This document shows, piece by piece, positions 8,834-17,456 of a stretch of 64,000 bases of DNA. Position numbers and translations under genes: made by a program. The notes under the pieces are model-generated. The model was not told the DNA's origin. It ran no database searches and worked only from the letters and a program-made list of their open reading frames with translations. The DNA comes from Anaerostipes hominis (ex Lee et al. 2021) (GTDB lineage: Bacteria; Bacillota; Clostridia; Lachnospirales; Lachnospiraceae). The stretch lies in NCBI RefSeq assembly GCF_002270485.1, contig NZ_NQOG01000001.1:310001-374000 (forward strand). Direction: 5' to 3'. Each line of letters starts with the position of its first letter. Positions within the stretch are counted from its first letter, which is position 1.

Positions 8834-10144
8834 ATGAAGAAACGAGTCATTGCAGCATTTACGATGTTATTTGCCTTTACATCCATTTTTTCCGGTTTTC
8901 CAAAACCGGATATCTCGGCTGCTTCTCTAAAGATCAGATACGGCGGCAAGACAAGATACTATACAGGGAAACAGCTTAACTTTACATACGCTAAAAAAGG
9001 AATTTCGACCAAAACACCGGGTATTCAGATGAAGAGCATTAACATGATACCTTACTACAGTATTCTGGTTAAAAATGGCCCGAAAATCAAACGCAGCTAC
9101 AACAAAAAAACAGGCAAACTTGTACTAAAGCACAAGAACAAAACACTAACTTTCTATAAGAATAATAAAACCTGTTATGTAAACGGTAAGAAGAAAAAAT
9201 TATCCGTTGCACCCGTCTCAGTCAAGTACTACACGACCAAAAAATATAACATTCTGCTTCCGGCTAATTTTACAATCAAGAATTTAGGACTGGACTATTC
9301 CTATATCTCTTCAGCAAAGAGAATCCACATCAACAAACCGGGAAACAGCTACTTATACACAAAAAACACAACGACTAATTATAATAAGAAGACATCCGAT
9401 TATATTAAATCCCAGACAGTTAAATCTTATGGTGGTAAAAAAATCAACTACAACAACTATGTGCCGACCAGTACTGATCCGACTCACGGCTACCAGTATC
9501 TGCGTCTGAATACATACCGCACCGTCAACAGCTCAAAGTATAACAGTCTCTTAAACAGTAAGGTAAAATCCAAAAGTGTACTGAAAAACAAAGGTTCTGT
9601 TCTCAACAGCGCTGCGAAAACCTATAAGATCGATCCTGTTTATTTCCTTTGCCAGACGATCCTGGAGACCGGTTATGGTACAAGCACTCTTTCACAGGGC
9701 AAATGGATTACCAAGGTTATAACAGGAAAGTCTGTTGTGAAAGACAAAAAGGGCAATGTCACAGGGTTTCAAAAAGTAAACGGCAAATATCAGACAAAAA
9801 AGATCTCATCTAAAAAAGTATATAACTTATATGGTATCAAAGCCTATGATTCTGACCCACAGCTGTGCGGTTTCAGCTACGCATACTATCAGGGCTGGAC
9901 AAGTGTGGACAAAGCCATTAAAGGCGCTGCAAAATATGTCAGTCAGGAGTATATTAATAACAGTACATACAAGCAAAATACTCTGTACAAATTCCGCTAT
10001 AATCCAAATACTAAGTACATCTGGCATCAGTATGCTACAGATCCGGGATATGCCCAGAAGATCGGAAAACTCATGTACAGTCAGTTCAGAAGTGCCTATG
10101 CAACAGGCAACACAGTCACATTCGACCGTCCAAAATTTAAATAA
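8834..10144 (+). CDS. Secreted glucosaminidase-like protein with stalk domain (copy 2)
   Basis: A 436-residue paralogue of the preceding gene with the same order: signal peptide (to about residue 30), stalk-like domain (KIRYGGKTRYYTGKQLNFTY onward) and glucosaminidase domain with QTILETGYGTSTLSQGKW, where the Glu is the probable catalytic acid. It differs by a shorter linker and by lacking about 20 residues between the catalytic motif and the KKVYNLYGIKAYD segment. AGGAGG precedes the ATG. It has its own promoter and terminator, so the pair is a gene duplication under separate control, not an operon. Function as a wall hydrolase is inferred from the domain. Confidence 0.8.
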   Translation: MKKRVIAAFTMLFAFTSIFSGFPKPDISAASLKIRYGGKTRYYTGKQLNFTYAKKGISTKTPGIQMKSINMIPYYSILVKNGPKIKRSYNKKTGKLVLKHKNKTLTFYKNNKTCYVNGKKKKLSVAPVSVKYYTTKKYNILLPANFTIKNLGLDYSYISSAKRIHINKPGNSYLYTKNTTTNYNKKTSDYIKSQTVKSYGGKKINYNNYVPTSTDPTHGYQYLRLNTYRTVNSSKYNSLLNSKVKSKSVLKNKGSVLNSAAKTYKIDPVYFLCQTILETGYGTSTLSQGKWITKVITGKSVVKDKKGNVTGFQKVNGKYQTKKISSKKVYNLYGIKAYDSDPQLCGFSYAYYQGWTSVDKAIKGAAKYVSQEYINNSTYKQNTLYKFRYNPNTKYIWHQYATDPGYAQKIGKLMYSQFRSAYATGNTVTFDRPKFK

Positions 10145-10183
10145 TGGTTTTTATAAGACAAATCTGATCTGTTCAGATTCACA

Positions 10184-10229
10184 AAAAGCTCCTGTACCCC
10201 CTCACTCATTAAGGGACCCAGGAGCTTTT
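10184..10229. terminator. Bidirectional terminator
   Basis: AAAAGCTCCTG and CAGGAGCTTTT form an 11-bp stem whose loop contains a second small hairpin (CCCC...GGG). It separates glucosaminidase copy 2 from the convergent surface-protein remnant. Confidence 0.8.
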
Positions 10230-10244
10230 ATTACTCTGCCTTCT

Positions 10245-10913
10245 TTATTTTTTCTTTTTCCCTAACCCTGCTGCAAATCCGGTCAATGCCGTCCCGAACA
10301 CCAGAATGAGACACAGAATCTGTCTCTCGTCTCCTGTTCTGCTGACACGCCCCCTTCTCGCTCTTTTCTTATACTCCCATTCCGGCACAGTCTCCTCTGT
10401 TTCCGGCTGGCAGTCTCCTCCGTCAGGACCAAAGGCTTCTCTGTGATCTCCTGTCAATGTCACTTTTACTGTGGCTTTCTTTCCGTCTGACAGAGAAAAC
10501 GTAAAACCAAAAACCCCTGTTTTGCCATTTTTCTTTGCCCGGTTGATCACTGCCAGCTGTGTTTCATCGACTAGTATCCTCATATTATCCAGATTTTTGT
10601 CTTTTCCATGGGAATAAGTCAATTTAAACTTCCCGACTTTCCCCTGTGTTTTATGTTCATTGATCTTTTTAAACTGTTCCTGATCCACAAAGAAATCATC
10701 TAAAGAAATATTGTTGCCGTCTTTATCCGTGGATCTGTTTAAGCTCCTCACCCCAATTTTCCACATATTTTGGCAAATTGCTCGTTTCGGTATTGGTTTT
10801 GGTTTCCGATTCTTCTGTTGTCGGTTCTGTATCCTCTGTATTTCTTATGTTCACTTCAGGCTTTCTATCTTCTGTCTGTTTTGCTGCTGCTCCTTTTCCT
10901 CATTATCTGACAT
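10245..10913 (-). pseudogene. Broken LPxTG-type surface protein, C-terminal part
   Basis: Minus-strand reading frames give a Glu/Thr-rich spacer (NIRNTEDTEPTTEESETKTN) that stops at a TAA near 10722, and, in another frame, a domain of about 110 residues followed by VSRTGDE, a hydrophobic segment and a GLGKKKK tail. That ending is a cell-wall sorting signal in which the usual LPxTG Pro is replaced (SRTG). The two frames join naturally near 10725-10740, so at least one frameshift is present, and another is needed near the ATG at 10913, which runs into a stop after 20 codons. No signal peptide is seen. It is read as the decayed 3' end of a sortase substrate. Confidence 0.55.
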
Positions 10914-11050
10914 TTTTTCTTATCAGGTATTGGTACCTGGAAAAAGAGTTAGACCAAAAATAAATATTTTTTAAGCAGTTTGCTGAATACAAATGATTCC
11001 TTCATACATTTGTTCGCATCCTGTCCATAGGACGAACTTTCATATGCAAC

Positions 11051-11085
11051 AAAAAAGGAAGGAGTGCCTGCATGGCACATCCTTC
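11051..11085 (-). terminator. Terminator after the sigma factor gene
   Basis: On the minus strand GAAGGATGTGCC pairs with GGCACTCCTTC (one bulge), followed by CTTTTTT. Confidence 0.75.
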
Positions 11086-11115
11086 TCCCAGTTATCTTTT
11101 CTCTTGTTACCAAAA

Positions 11116-12174
11116 TCAGTCTTCAATATAGGCTCTGAGAGATTTCGTTTCTTTTTTCATTCTCAACTTTCTCAAAGCTTTTCCTTCGATCTGCCGTATG
11201 CGCTCTCTTGTCACATGATATTCTCTCCCTACTTCCTCCAGGGTCCAGATCCTGTTTTCTACAAACCCGAAACGCAGCCTTAAAATCGTCTGTTCACGTT
11301 CGGTAAGTTCCGACAATATCTCATTTATCTGTTCAGAGAGAATTCCCTGCTCCGCCGTCTGATATTGTTCCGGCATGCTCTCATCCGCCACAAAATTTAT
11401 GAGCATCGCGTCTTCCTCTTCTCCGACCGGAGAATCTAAAGATACAGTGTCACTGTACAATCTCATGATCTCATCCATTTGATCTCTGCCGATCCCCATC
11501 GATTCTGCCAGTTCATCTGCATTTGGCTCCCGTCCGTTTTTTTCGAGAAATTTTCTGGCCGCATTGTTCACTTTCCCCATCTTTTCTTTCATATGGACCG
11601 GTATCCGGATAGTCCTGGCCTGGTCCGCGATAGCCCTCGTGACAGACTGACGGATCCACCACATGGCATATGTGCTGAACTTGTACCCTCTCCGGTAATC
11701 AAACTTGTCCACTGCTTTCATAAGTCCTATATTGCCTTCCTGGATCAGATCCAGAAGGGCCATGTTGCTGCCGGCGGCATATCTTTTTGCAACACTGACG
11801 ACCAGACGCAGGTTGGAATTGATCATTTTATCTTTTGCTGACTGGCTTCCCGCTTCAATTTCCTTTGCCAGTCTTTCTTCCTGGTCTCTGGAAAGCAGCG
11901 GAATCCTGCCTATCCTGTGCAGATAAGCCTTCACTGAATCCTCCATCACAGGATTTTCAGCTTCTGCCGCGTCTGTCTGCTGCCGGTCTGCCTGGCTTGC
12001 TGCTGTAAAATCTGAAAATTCTATACTCTGGTCTCTCAGACGGCCGATAACATAATCAAATTCCTGCTCACTTAAACTCTTATCAAAGATCTGATCGACC
12101 TCATCCAGCTGAATGACATTATGGTTCTGACCGGCCATTTTTATAAGTTCTTGTATCCGTTTCTCTATTTGCAC
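11116..12174 (-). CDS. Primary-type (RpoD/SigA-like) RNA polymerase sigma factor
   Basis: Start chosen at the GTG at 12174 because AAAGGAG lies 10 bases upstream; an earlier in-frame GTG at 12222 falls inside a repeat. The 352-residue product has a region 1.1-like N-terminus (about 1-55), region 1.2 (SVKAYLHRIGRIPLL), region 2 with SNLRLVVSVAKRY, LDLIQEGNIGLMKAVDKFDY and FSTYAMWWIRQSVTRAI, region 3 (RIPVHMKEK) and region 4 with TLEEVGREYHVTRERIRQIE. All promoter-reading segments are present. No dnaG is adjacent, so it may be a second group 1/2 sigma factor rather than the housekeeping one; this cannot be settled here. Confidence 0.85.
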   Translation of the reverse strand: MQIEKRIQELIKMAGQNHNVIQLDEVDQIFDKSLSEQEFDYVIGRLRDQSIEFSDFTAASQADRQQTDAAEAENPVMEDSVKAYLHRIGRIPLLSRDQEERLAKEIEAGSQSAKDKMINSNLRLVVSVAKRYAAGSNMALLDLIQEGNIGLMKAVDKFDYRRGYKFSTYAMWWIRQSVTRAIADQARTIRIPVHMKEKMGKVNNAARKFLEKNGREPNADELAESMGIGRDQMDEIMRLYSDTVSLDSPVGEEEDAMLINFVADESMPEQYQTAEQGILSEQINEILSELTEREQTILRLRFGFVENRIWTLEEVGREYHVTRERIRQIEGKALRKLRMKKETKSLRAYIED

Positions 12175-12204
12175 TGCAGTGTGGCTCCTTTCTCTGAAAA
12201 ATAG

Positions 12205-12290
12205 CAAAGTGGACAATCCCACTTCATCTCCTAAGCTCCACTCTTTGAGGGGCTTTTTTATTCCACAGAACGAACTTTTCTATGATATAA
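12205..12290 (+). repeat. Palindromic interspersed repeat, copy B (shortened)
   Basis: CAAAGTGGACAATCCCACTT, then CACTCTTTGAGGGGCTT and TTTTTATTCCACAG match the units at 18.9-19.3 kb, but about 70 bases of the middle are missing. The GAGGGGCTTTTTT part would act as a terminator on the plus strand. It sits directly upstream of the sigma factor gene and overlaps its alternative GTG start. Confidence 0.65.
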
Positions 12291-12294
12291 AAGA

Positions 12295-12316
12295 AGACCG
12301 GAGCTAATTCCGGTCT
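12295..12316 (-). terminator. Terminator of the trp operon
   Basis: AGACCGG and CCGGTCT pair around 8 bases, followed on the minus strand by TCTTTTAT. It is 134 bases downstream of trpA. The stretch 12317-12449 is very AT-rich and holds no gene. Confidence 0.7.
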
Positions 12317-12449
12317 CAGCATTTTGCTCTATATACTTATTTTACCACATTTTTAAAATTTTAATAAGTTTTCAGAAAAATATTTTTAAATTTTATTAAT
12401 ATCTGACATTTATTCACCAATACAATTTGTACATTTTGCACAAAAATTT

Positions 12450-13235
12450 TTATTCATCCAACGCATCCCGAAGGCCTTTCGTAAACTCATATACCTTTTT
12501 GGGGCTGTCTTCCCCATACTCGCTGATGATCTTTACAATAGCACTGCCCACGATGACGCCGTCACAGTACCGGCTCATCTTTTTGGCCTGTTGGGGGCCT
12601 GAAATCCCAAACCCTACGGCACAGGGAATTTCTGTATTTTTCTTGATCACGTCAAAAAACGCGTCAAAATCTGTGGTAAACTCATTTCTTGTCCCCGTCA
12701 CACCGATGGATGAGACACAGTACAAAAATCCCTCTGCGTCTTTTGCGATGGATTCGATTCGGTCGTGAGAAGCAGGCGTCACCAAGCTGATATTGTCAAC
12801 GCCATGTGCCGTGGCTGTCTCCTGTATCTCATCCTTTTCCTCAAACGGCATATCCGGCACGATGACACCGTCGATCCCGCATTCATTGCAGAGATCAAAA
12901 AAACGTTCCGTCCCAAAACGGTAGATCGTATTTAGGTACATCATCATCACAAACGGAGTATCAGTTTCATTTCTGAGTTCCTTGACCATTTTAAAAATTC
13001 CGGCCAGTGTAGTCCCTCCTTCCAGGGAATGCTGGCTGGCTTCCTGGATTACGATCCCTTCTGCAATGGGATCAGAAAACGGAATCCCGATTTCTATGAT
13101 ATCCGCCCCGGCATTTACCATGCTCATGATGTTTTTCTTTGTAGTCTCATATCCAAAATCACCGGACACAATATAGGTGATCAGCGCTTTCTGTCCATTT
13201 GTCTTTCTCTTCTCAAATGCTTCTTTAATTCTCAT
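12450..13235 (-). CDS. trpA: Tryptophan synthase alpha subunit
   Basis: A 261-residue TIM barrel that cleaves indole-3-glycerol phosphate to indole and glyceraldehyde 3-phosphate. The catalytic Glu lies in [13 protein letters not shown] (E in IEIGIP) and the catalytic Asp in FSDP. The usual ADGPVIQ that follows is AEGIVIQ here, a mild departure. The phosphate loop is seen in VGFGIS and GVIVGSAIV near the C-terminus. It overlaps the end of trpB by 11 bases, so the two subunits, which work as an alpha2beta2 complex with a channel for indole, are translationally coupled. Last gene of the operon. Confidence 0.95.
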   Translation of the reverse strand: MRIKEAFEKRKTNGQKALITYIVSGDFGYETTKKNIMSMVNAGADIIEIGIPFSDPIAEGIVIQEASQHSLEGGTTLAGIFKMVKELRNETDTPFVMMMYLNTIYRFGTERFFDLCNECGIDGVIVPDMPFEEKDEIQETATAHGVDNISLVTPASHDRIESIAKDAEGFLYCVSSIGVTGTRNEFTTDFDAFFDVIKKNTEIPCAVGFGISGPQQAKKMSRYCDGVIVGSAIVKIISEYGEDSPKKVYEFTKGLRDALDE

Positions 13236-14415
13236 CTAACTTCACCCCTCTATATCTTGCTGCCTGAAATACATCCTTGTCTCCCCGCCCGGACAGACAG
13301 ATCACGACACTTTCATCCTTTTTCATATTCGGAACTATTTCCATTGCCGCAGCTACCGCATGGGCTGATTCAATGGCAGGGATAATCCCTTCCATCCTTG
13401 TCAGATACTCAAATGCGCACACCGCCTGTTCATCCGTGATGCTCAGATATTCTGCCCTGCCGATGTCATGAAGGTGAGCGTGCTCCGGTCCGATTCCCGG
13501 ATAGTCAAGCCCTGCGGAAATAGAATAAACCTCATCAATCTGTCCTTCCTCATTTTGAAGAAAAAGGCTCTTCATTCCGTGAAAAATACCCTTGCTCCCC
13601 CTGGCGATCGTGGCGGCATGCTGGATTGTATGAACTCCTCTTCCCGCTGCTTCGGCTCCGACAAGGCGCACTTTCTTATCTTTTACAAAATCATAGAAAG
13701 CTCCCATGGCATTGCTCCCGCCTCCCACACATGCGATGACACAGTCCGGCAATTTTCCTTCTTTCTCCTGTATCTGGCGTTTTGTCTCTTCCCCGATGAT
13801 CTTCTGAAAATCCCTGACCATGGTCGGATAAGGATGGGGCCCCATAACAGAACCGATGCAGTAAAAAGTCGTTTCAATATTCGTAGCCCAGTCTCTCATA
13901 GCCTCATTGATCGCGTCTTTTAAGGTCCGTGTCCCGCTCTGCACAGCCACTACCTTTGCTCCGAGCAGTTCCATCCGGTAAGCATTGAGACTCTGGCGTT
14001 CCACATCCTCCGCTCCCATGTAGACGACACATTCCATATCAAACAACGCCGCCACTGTGGCTGTTGCCACCCCATGCTGTCCTGCTCCGGTCTCGGCAAT
14101 GATACGCTTCTTACCCATCCTCTTCGCAAGCAAAATCTGTCCGAGCACATTATTGATCTTATGGGCTCCGGTATGGTTTAAATCTTCCCTTTTCAGGAAT
14201 ACCTTCGCACCGCCCAGATCCCTGGTCATACGCTTTGCCTCATACAGCATAGACGGCCTGTTTGCATAGTTCTTATAATATTCATGCAGCTCTTCCAAAA
14301 AGTCTGGATCATTTTTATATTTTTCATATGCCTCATTCAGTTCATTAACTGCGTTCATTACGATTTCAGGCACATACTGGCCTCCGAAATCTCCGAATCT
14401 TCCGATTTTATTCAT
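13225..14415 (-). CDS. trpB: Tryptophan synthase beta subunit
   Basis: Start chosen at 14415: AGGAGGAAAGC precedes it and it overlaps the trpF stop as ATGA. The 396-residue PLP enzyme joins indole and serine. The PLP-binding lysine is in [13 protein letters not shown], the catalytic Glu in [11 protein letters not shown], and the PLP phosphate loop in [10 protein letters not shown]. The N-terminal [11 protein letters not shown] and the length are normal for the TrpB1 type that partners TrpA. Confidence 0.97.
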   Translation of the reverse strand: MNKIGRFGDFGGQYVPEIVMNAVNELNEAYEKYKNDPDFLEELHEYYKNYANRPSMLYEAKRMTRDLGGAKVFLKREDLNHTGAHKINNVLGQILLAKRMGKKRIIAETGAGQHGVATATVAALFDMECVVYMGAEDVERQSLNAYRMELLGAKVVAVQSGTRTLKDAINEAMRDWATNIETTFYCIGSVMGPHPYPTMVRDFQKIIGEETKRQIQEKEGKLPDCVIACVGGGSNAMGAFYDFVKDKKVRLVGAEAAGRGVHTIQHAATIARGSKGIFHGMKSLFLQNEEGQIDEVYSISAGLDYPGIGPEHAHLHDIGRAEYLSITDEQAVCAFEYLTRMEGIIPAIESAHAVAAAMEIVPNMKKDESVVICLSGRGDKDVFQAARYRGVKLDEN

Positions 14416-15032
14416 GCTTTCCTCCTCTTGCACAACTGTATCACCTTCCGCATTTTTTCTCTGTCCTTGACTCCGCCGGTCTCAATCCCGCTGGAAATAT
14501 CAATTCCATACGGTTCTGTGTTTCTCAAGATCACAGGCAAATTATCAACCGTCAGGCCTCCCGCTATAAAATACGGCTTCCTGATCTCTGCCTGATCAAG
14601 CACAGCAAAATCCATGACCTTCCCCGTGCCTCCATAAGACTCTTCTGAAAAACTGTCCAGTAAAAGCTTATCCGCCGGGAGTTCCTGCGCTGCTTGAATA
14701 TCTTTTGCCGTTCTCACCCGGACAGCTTTCCATATTTCTTTTCCGGTTTTATGTCTCACTTCTCTGATATACTCGTCGTCTTCATCTCCGTGCAGCTGAA
14801 TGATGTCGAGTCCTGCCTCTTCTGATATGGAAATCAGTGACCGGAGCGGTTCATTTACAAAAACGCCGACTTTTTTAACAAGCGGGTCCAGCTGTTCCCC
14901 CAATTTTTTTGCCTCTTCGCCGCTGACTTTCCTTCTGCTTTCAGCAAAAACAAACCCTATATAGTCCGGAAGACACTCATTTGCGTAAATTATTTCATCC
15001 GGTCTGCGAAGCCCGCACATTTTAATTCTCAT
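14412..15032 (-). CDS. trpF: Phosphoribosylanthranilate isomerase
   Basis: A 206-residue TIM barrel catalysing the third step of tryptophan synthesis (Amadori rearrangement of phosphoribosylanthranilate). The catalytic Cys is in [11 protein letters not shown] near the N-terminus and the Asp in LLLDSFSEE; the phosphate-binding end reads AGGLTVDN and GIDISSGIE. Both ends overlap neighbouring genes by 4 bases (ATGA), so it is coupled to trpC before it and trpB after it. Confidence 0.95.
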   Translation of the reverse strand: MRIKMCGLRRPDEIIYANECLPDYIGFVFAESRRKVSGEEAKKLGEQLDPLVKKVGVFVNEPLRSLISISEEAGLDIIQLHGDEDDEYIREVRHKTGKEIWKAVRVRTAKDIQAAQELPADKLLLDSFSEESYGGTGKVMDFAVLDQAEIRKPYFIAGGLTVDNLPVILRNTEPYGIDISSGIETGGVKDREKMRKVIQLCKRRKA

Positions 15033-15808
15033 AGACTCCCTCTCAGTTCATTGATTGTATTTTTAATATCTCCCGAGCGCATCAGGGTCTCTCCGATCAG
15101 CACTGCATCGGCCCCGTACTCTTTCACTTCCTTTATATCGTTTCCGTTTTTCATGCCGCTCTCAGAGACGAGAACTGCATCATACGGTACCAGTTTTGCC
15201 AATCGTTTCGTAGTATTCAAGTCCACATGAAACGTTTTCAAATCCCGATTATTAATACCGATGATATCACATTTACAGCGGACAACTTTTTGAAGTTCCT
15301 CCTCATTGTGAACTTCTGTAAGGCAGAACAGTCCCAGAGATGCCGCCAGCCGGGAAAGTTTTATAAGTTCTTCTTCTGAAAGGATCGCGGCGATCAGCAG
15401 GACTGCATCGGCTCCCAGCACTTTTGCCTCATAAATCTGGTATTCGTCAAATATAAAGTCTTTTCTCAGGATCGGCAGATTTACGCTGGCTCTGATGTCC
15501 GCCAGATATTTGTCTGCTCCTTTGAAGAAATGTTCCTCTGTCAGACAGGAAATGGCGTCTACGCCGGCTTCCTCATAGGCCTTCGCCTGCTCTGTGGGAC
15601 GGAAATCTTCTGAGATGATCCCTCTGGACGGGGATGCTTTCTTTACTTCGGATATAATGGAAATGCCGTCAGCCTTCAGGGCGGCTTTGAAATCCAAAGA
15701 GACCCTCCTGGAATTTAAAGCCATCTCCTTCATATCTTCCAGTGGGAAATTTTCTTTTTCTCTCTCAAGCTGTTCTCTTCTCTTCTCTACAATATCATCT
15801 AAAATCAT
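15029..15808 (-). CDS. trpC: Indole-3-glycerol phosphate synthase
   Basis: Start chosen at 15808, where TTAGGAG lies upstream of ATGATTTTAGAT; an earlier ATG at 15841 has no ribosome site and would overlap trpGD. The 259-residue barrel closes the indole ring. Family motifs: SEVKKASPSRG with the catalytic lysines, DAISCLTEEHFFKG, LRKDFIFDEYQI, GINNRDLKTF and VLVSESGM. It is a stand-alone enzyme, not fused to TrpF as in enterobacteria. Confidence 0.95.
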   Translation of the reverse strand: MILDDIVEKRREQLEREKENFPLEDMKEMALNSRRVSLDFKAALKADGISIISEVKKASPSRGIISEDFRPTEQAKAYEEAGVDAISCLTEEHFFKGADKYLADIRASVNLPILRKDFIFDEYQIYEAKVLGADAVLLIAAILSEEELIKLSRLAASLGLFCLTEVHNEEELQKVVRCKCDIIGINNRDLKTFHVDLNTTKRLAKLVPYDAVLVSESGMKNGNDIKEVKEYGADAVLIGETLMRSGDIKNTINELRGSL

Positions 15809-15818
15809 TGGTTTTCTC

Positions 15819-17456
15819 CTAATAGCGATTGGTAAATTCAATGAATTGGTTCAGTTTTTCTATGGCCCTGCCGGAATCAATGGACTGCCTTGCCATCTCG
15901 ATTCCTTCCTTCATATCTTTTGCGGCCCCTATGGTATAAAGGGCGCTTCCCGCATTGAGAAGTACGATGTCCCTTTTTGGCCCCTGTTCTTTTCCAGTCA
16001 GGATTTCTCTGGTAATCACCGCATTTTCATCGGATGTTCCTCCTTTGATGGAGTCCTTTTCTGCCATAGAGATTCCGAATTCTTCCGGACTGATCTTATA
16101 AGAAATCAGCTTACCATCCCGGATCTCACAGATACTGGTCGTATCGGATATGGAGATCTCATCCAGACAATCATCCCCGTACACGATCATTGCCTGCTTC
16201 ACACCCAGATTCTGCATAACTTCTGCCATAGGCCTCAGAAGATCTTCCTCGTAAACACCGAGTACAATATAATTTGTCATCGCCGGATTTGCCAGAGGCC
16301 CTAAAATGTTAAATACGGATCTCACTCCAAGCTGGGCCCTCACAGGTCCGGCATATTTCATAGAGCCATGGTGTGTCTGTGCAAACAGGAAGGCGACTCC
16401 CACTTCCTCCAGGCATCTCTGATTCTGTTCCGGGGAAAGTCCGATCCTGGCACCCAAGGCTTCCAGCACATCGGCCGCTCCGCTTTTAGATGAGACACTG
16501 CGGTTTCCATGTTTTGCAACCTTCTGTCCCGCCCCTGCGATCACAAAAGCGGATGTTGTGGAGATATTAAAACTGCTGGCCAAGTCACCGCCGGTTCCTA
16601 CAATGTCAATAGCCTCTGTCTCATCGGGAACAACGGCCGCTTTTGCGCGCATGACTTTTGCAAATCCGGTAATTTCATCCACCGTCTCATGATTCATGCG
16701 CAGCCCTGTGACAAAACTTGCAATCTGAGCCTGGGTCGCACCTCCTGACATGATACAGTCCATAGCCTCGTATGCCTCATCAGCCGTCAGATGTCTTCCC
16801 TCGACGATTTTTTCTAAATATGGTTTCATTGCAGTTTTCTGTGCAGGTTCTATTTCTTTCACCTTATTTTCTGCCTTTGTCTCTATGCCTGCCATCTTTA
16901 AGAAATTTTCAAAGATTGTTTTTCCTGACTCCGTCAAAATGGATTCCGGATGAAATTGTATGCCGTACACATCATAGTCTCTGTGTTTTACAGCCATGAT
17001 CTGGCCCTCATCGTCTTCGGCCGCAACAGTGAGCACTTCCGGTATTCCCTCCCTCTCAATGATCAGAGAATGGTATCTGGCTGCCGGAATTGTTTCCGGA
17101 AGTCCCTGAAACAGAGGAAAGCTGCTGTCAATCTGAATCTTACTCTGTTTTCCGTGCATCAGAGATTTGGCATGAACTGTTTTTGCCCCAAATACTTCGC
17201 CGATGGCCTGGTGTCCAAGGCAAATTCCAAGCACCGGAACTTTCCCTGCAAAATACCGGACTGCCTCTTTTGATATGCCCGCAGTCTCCGGATATCCCGG
17301 TCCCGGAGAGATGATCAGTGCTTCGATCTCTTTTTGTGCGAGTTCTTCCACCGTAGCCTCATCATTTCTGACGACCTCAATATTTTCATACAGCTCGCCG
17401 ATCCCCTGGCAGATGTTATAAGTAAATGAATCGTAATTGTCTATTAATAAAATCAT
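15819..17456 (-). CDS. trpGD: Fused anthranilate synthase glutaminase and phosphoribosyltransferase
   Basis: A 545-residue fusion. Residues 1 to about 190 are a class I glutamine amidotransferase (SPGPGYP, catalytic Cys in GICLGHQAIGE, His-Glu in GIQFHPESILTE) that supplies ammonia to TrpE. From about residue 205 follows anthranilate phosphoribosyltransferase with the PRPP loop VGTGGDLASSFNIST and KHGNRSVSSKSGAADVLEALG. It therefore carries part of step one and all of step two of the pathway. It starts inside the trpE stop (ATGA overlap), which would keep TrpE and TrpG in balance. Confidence 0.95.
   Translation of the reverse strand: MILLIDNYDSFTYNICQGIGELYENIEVVRNDEATVEELAQKEIEALIISPGPGYPETAGISKEAVRYFAGKVPVLGICLGHQAIGEVFGAKTVHAKSLMHGKQSKIQIDSSFPLFQGLPETIPAARYHSLIIEREGIPEVLTVAAEDDEGQIMAVKHRDYDVYGIQFHPESILTESGKTIFENFLKMAGIETKAENKVKEIEPAQKTAMKPYLEKIVEGRHLTADEAYEAMDCIMSGGATQAQIASFVTGLRMNHETVDEITGFAKVMRAKAAVVPDETEAIDIVGTGGDLASSFNISTTSAFVIAGAGQKVAKHGNRSVSSKSGAADVLEALGARIGLSPEQNQRCLEEVGVAFLFAQTHHGSMKYAGPVRAQLGVRSVFNILGPLANPAMTNYIVLGVYEEDLLRPMAEVMQNLGVKQAMIVYGDDCLDEISISDTTSICEIRDGKLISYKISPEEFGISMAEKDSIKGGTSDENAVITREILTGKEQGPKRDIVLLNAGSALYTIGAAKDMKEGIEMARQSIDSGRAIEKLNQFIEFTNRY

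Noticed and set aside
12175-12222. N-terminal extension of the sigma factor from GTG at 12222
   Set aside because: The extension is encoded by a repeat element and has no ribosome site; GTG at 12174 has AAAGGAG upstream.
13225-14433. Longer trpB beginning MQEEESMNK
   Set aside because: The start at 14415 has AGGAGG at the right distance and an ATGA overlap with trpF; the extra residues are the translated ribosome site.
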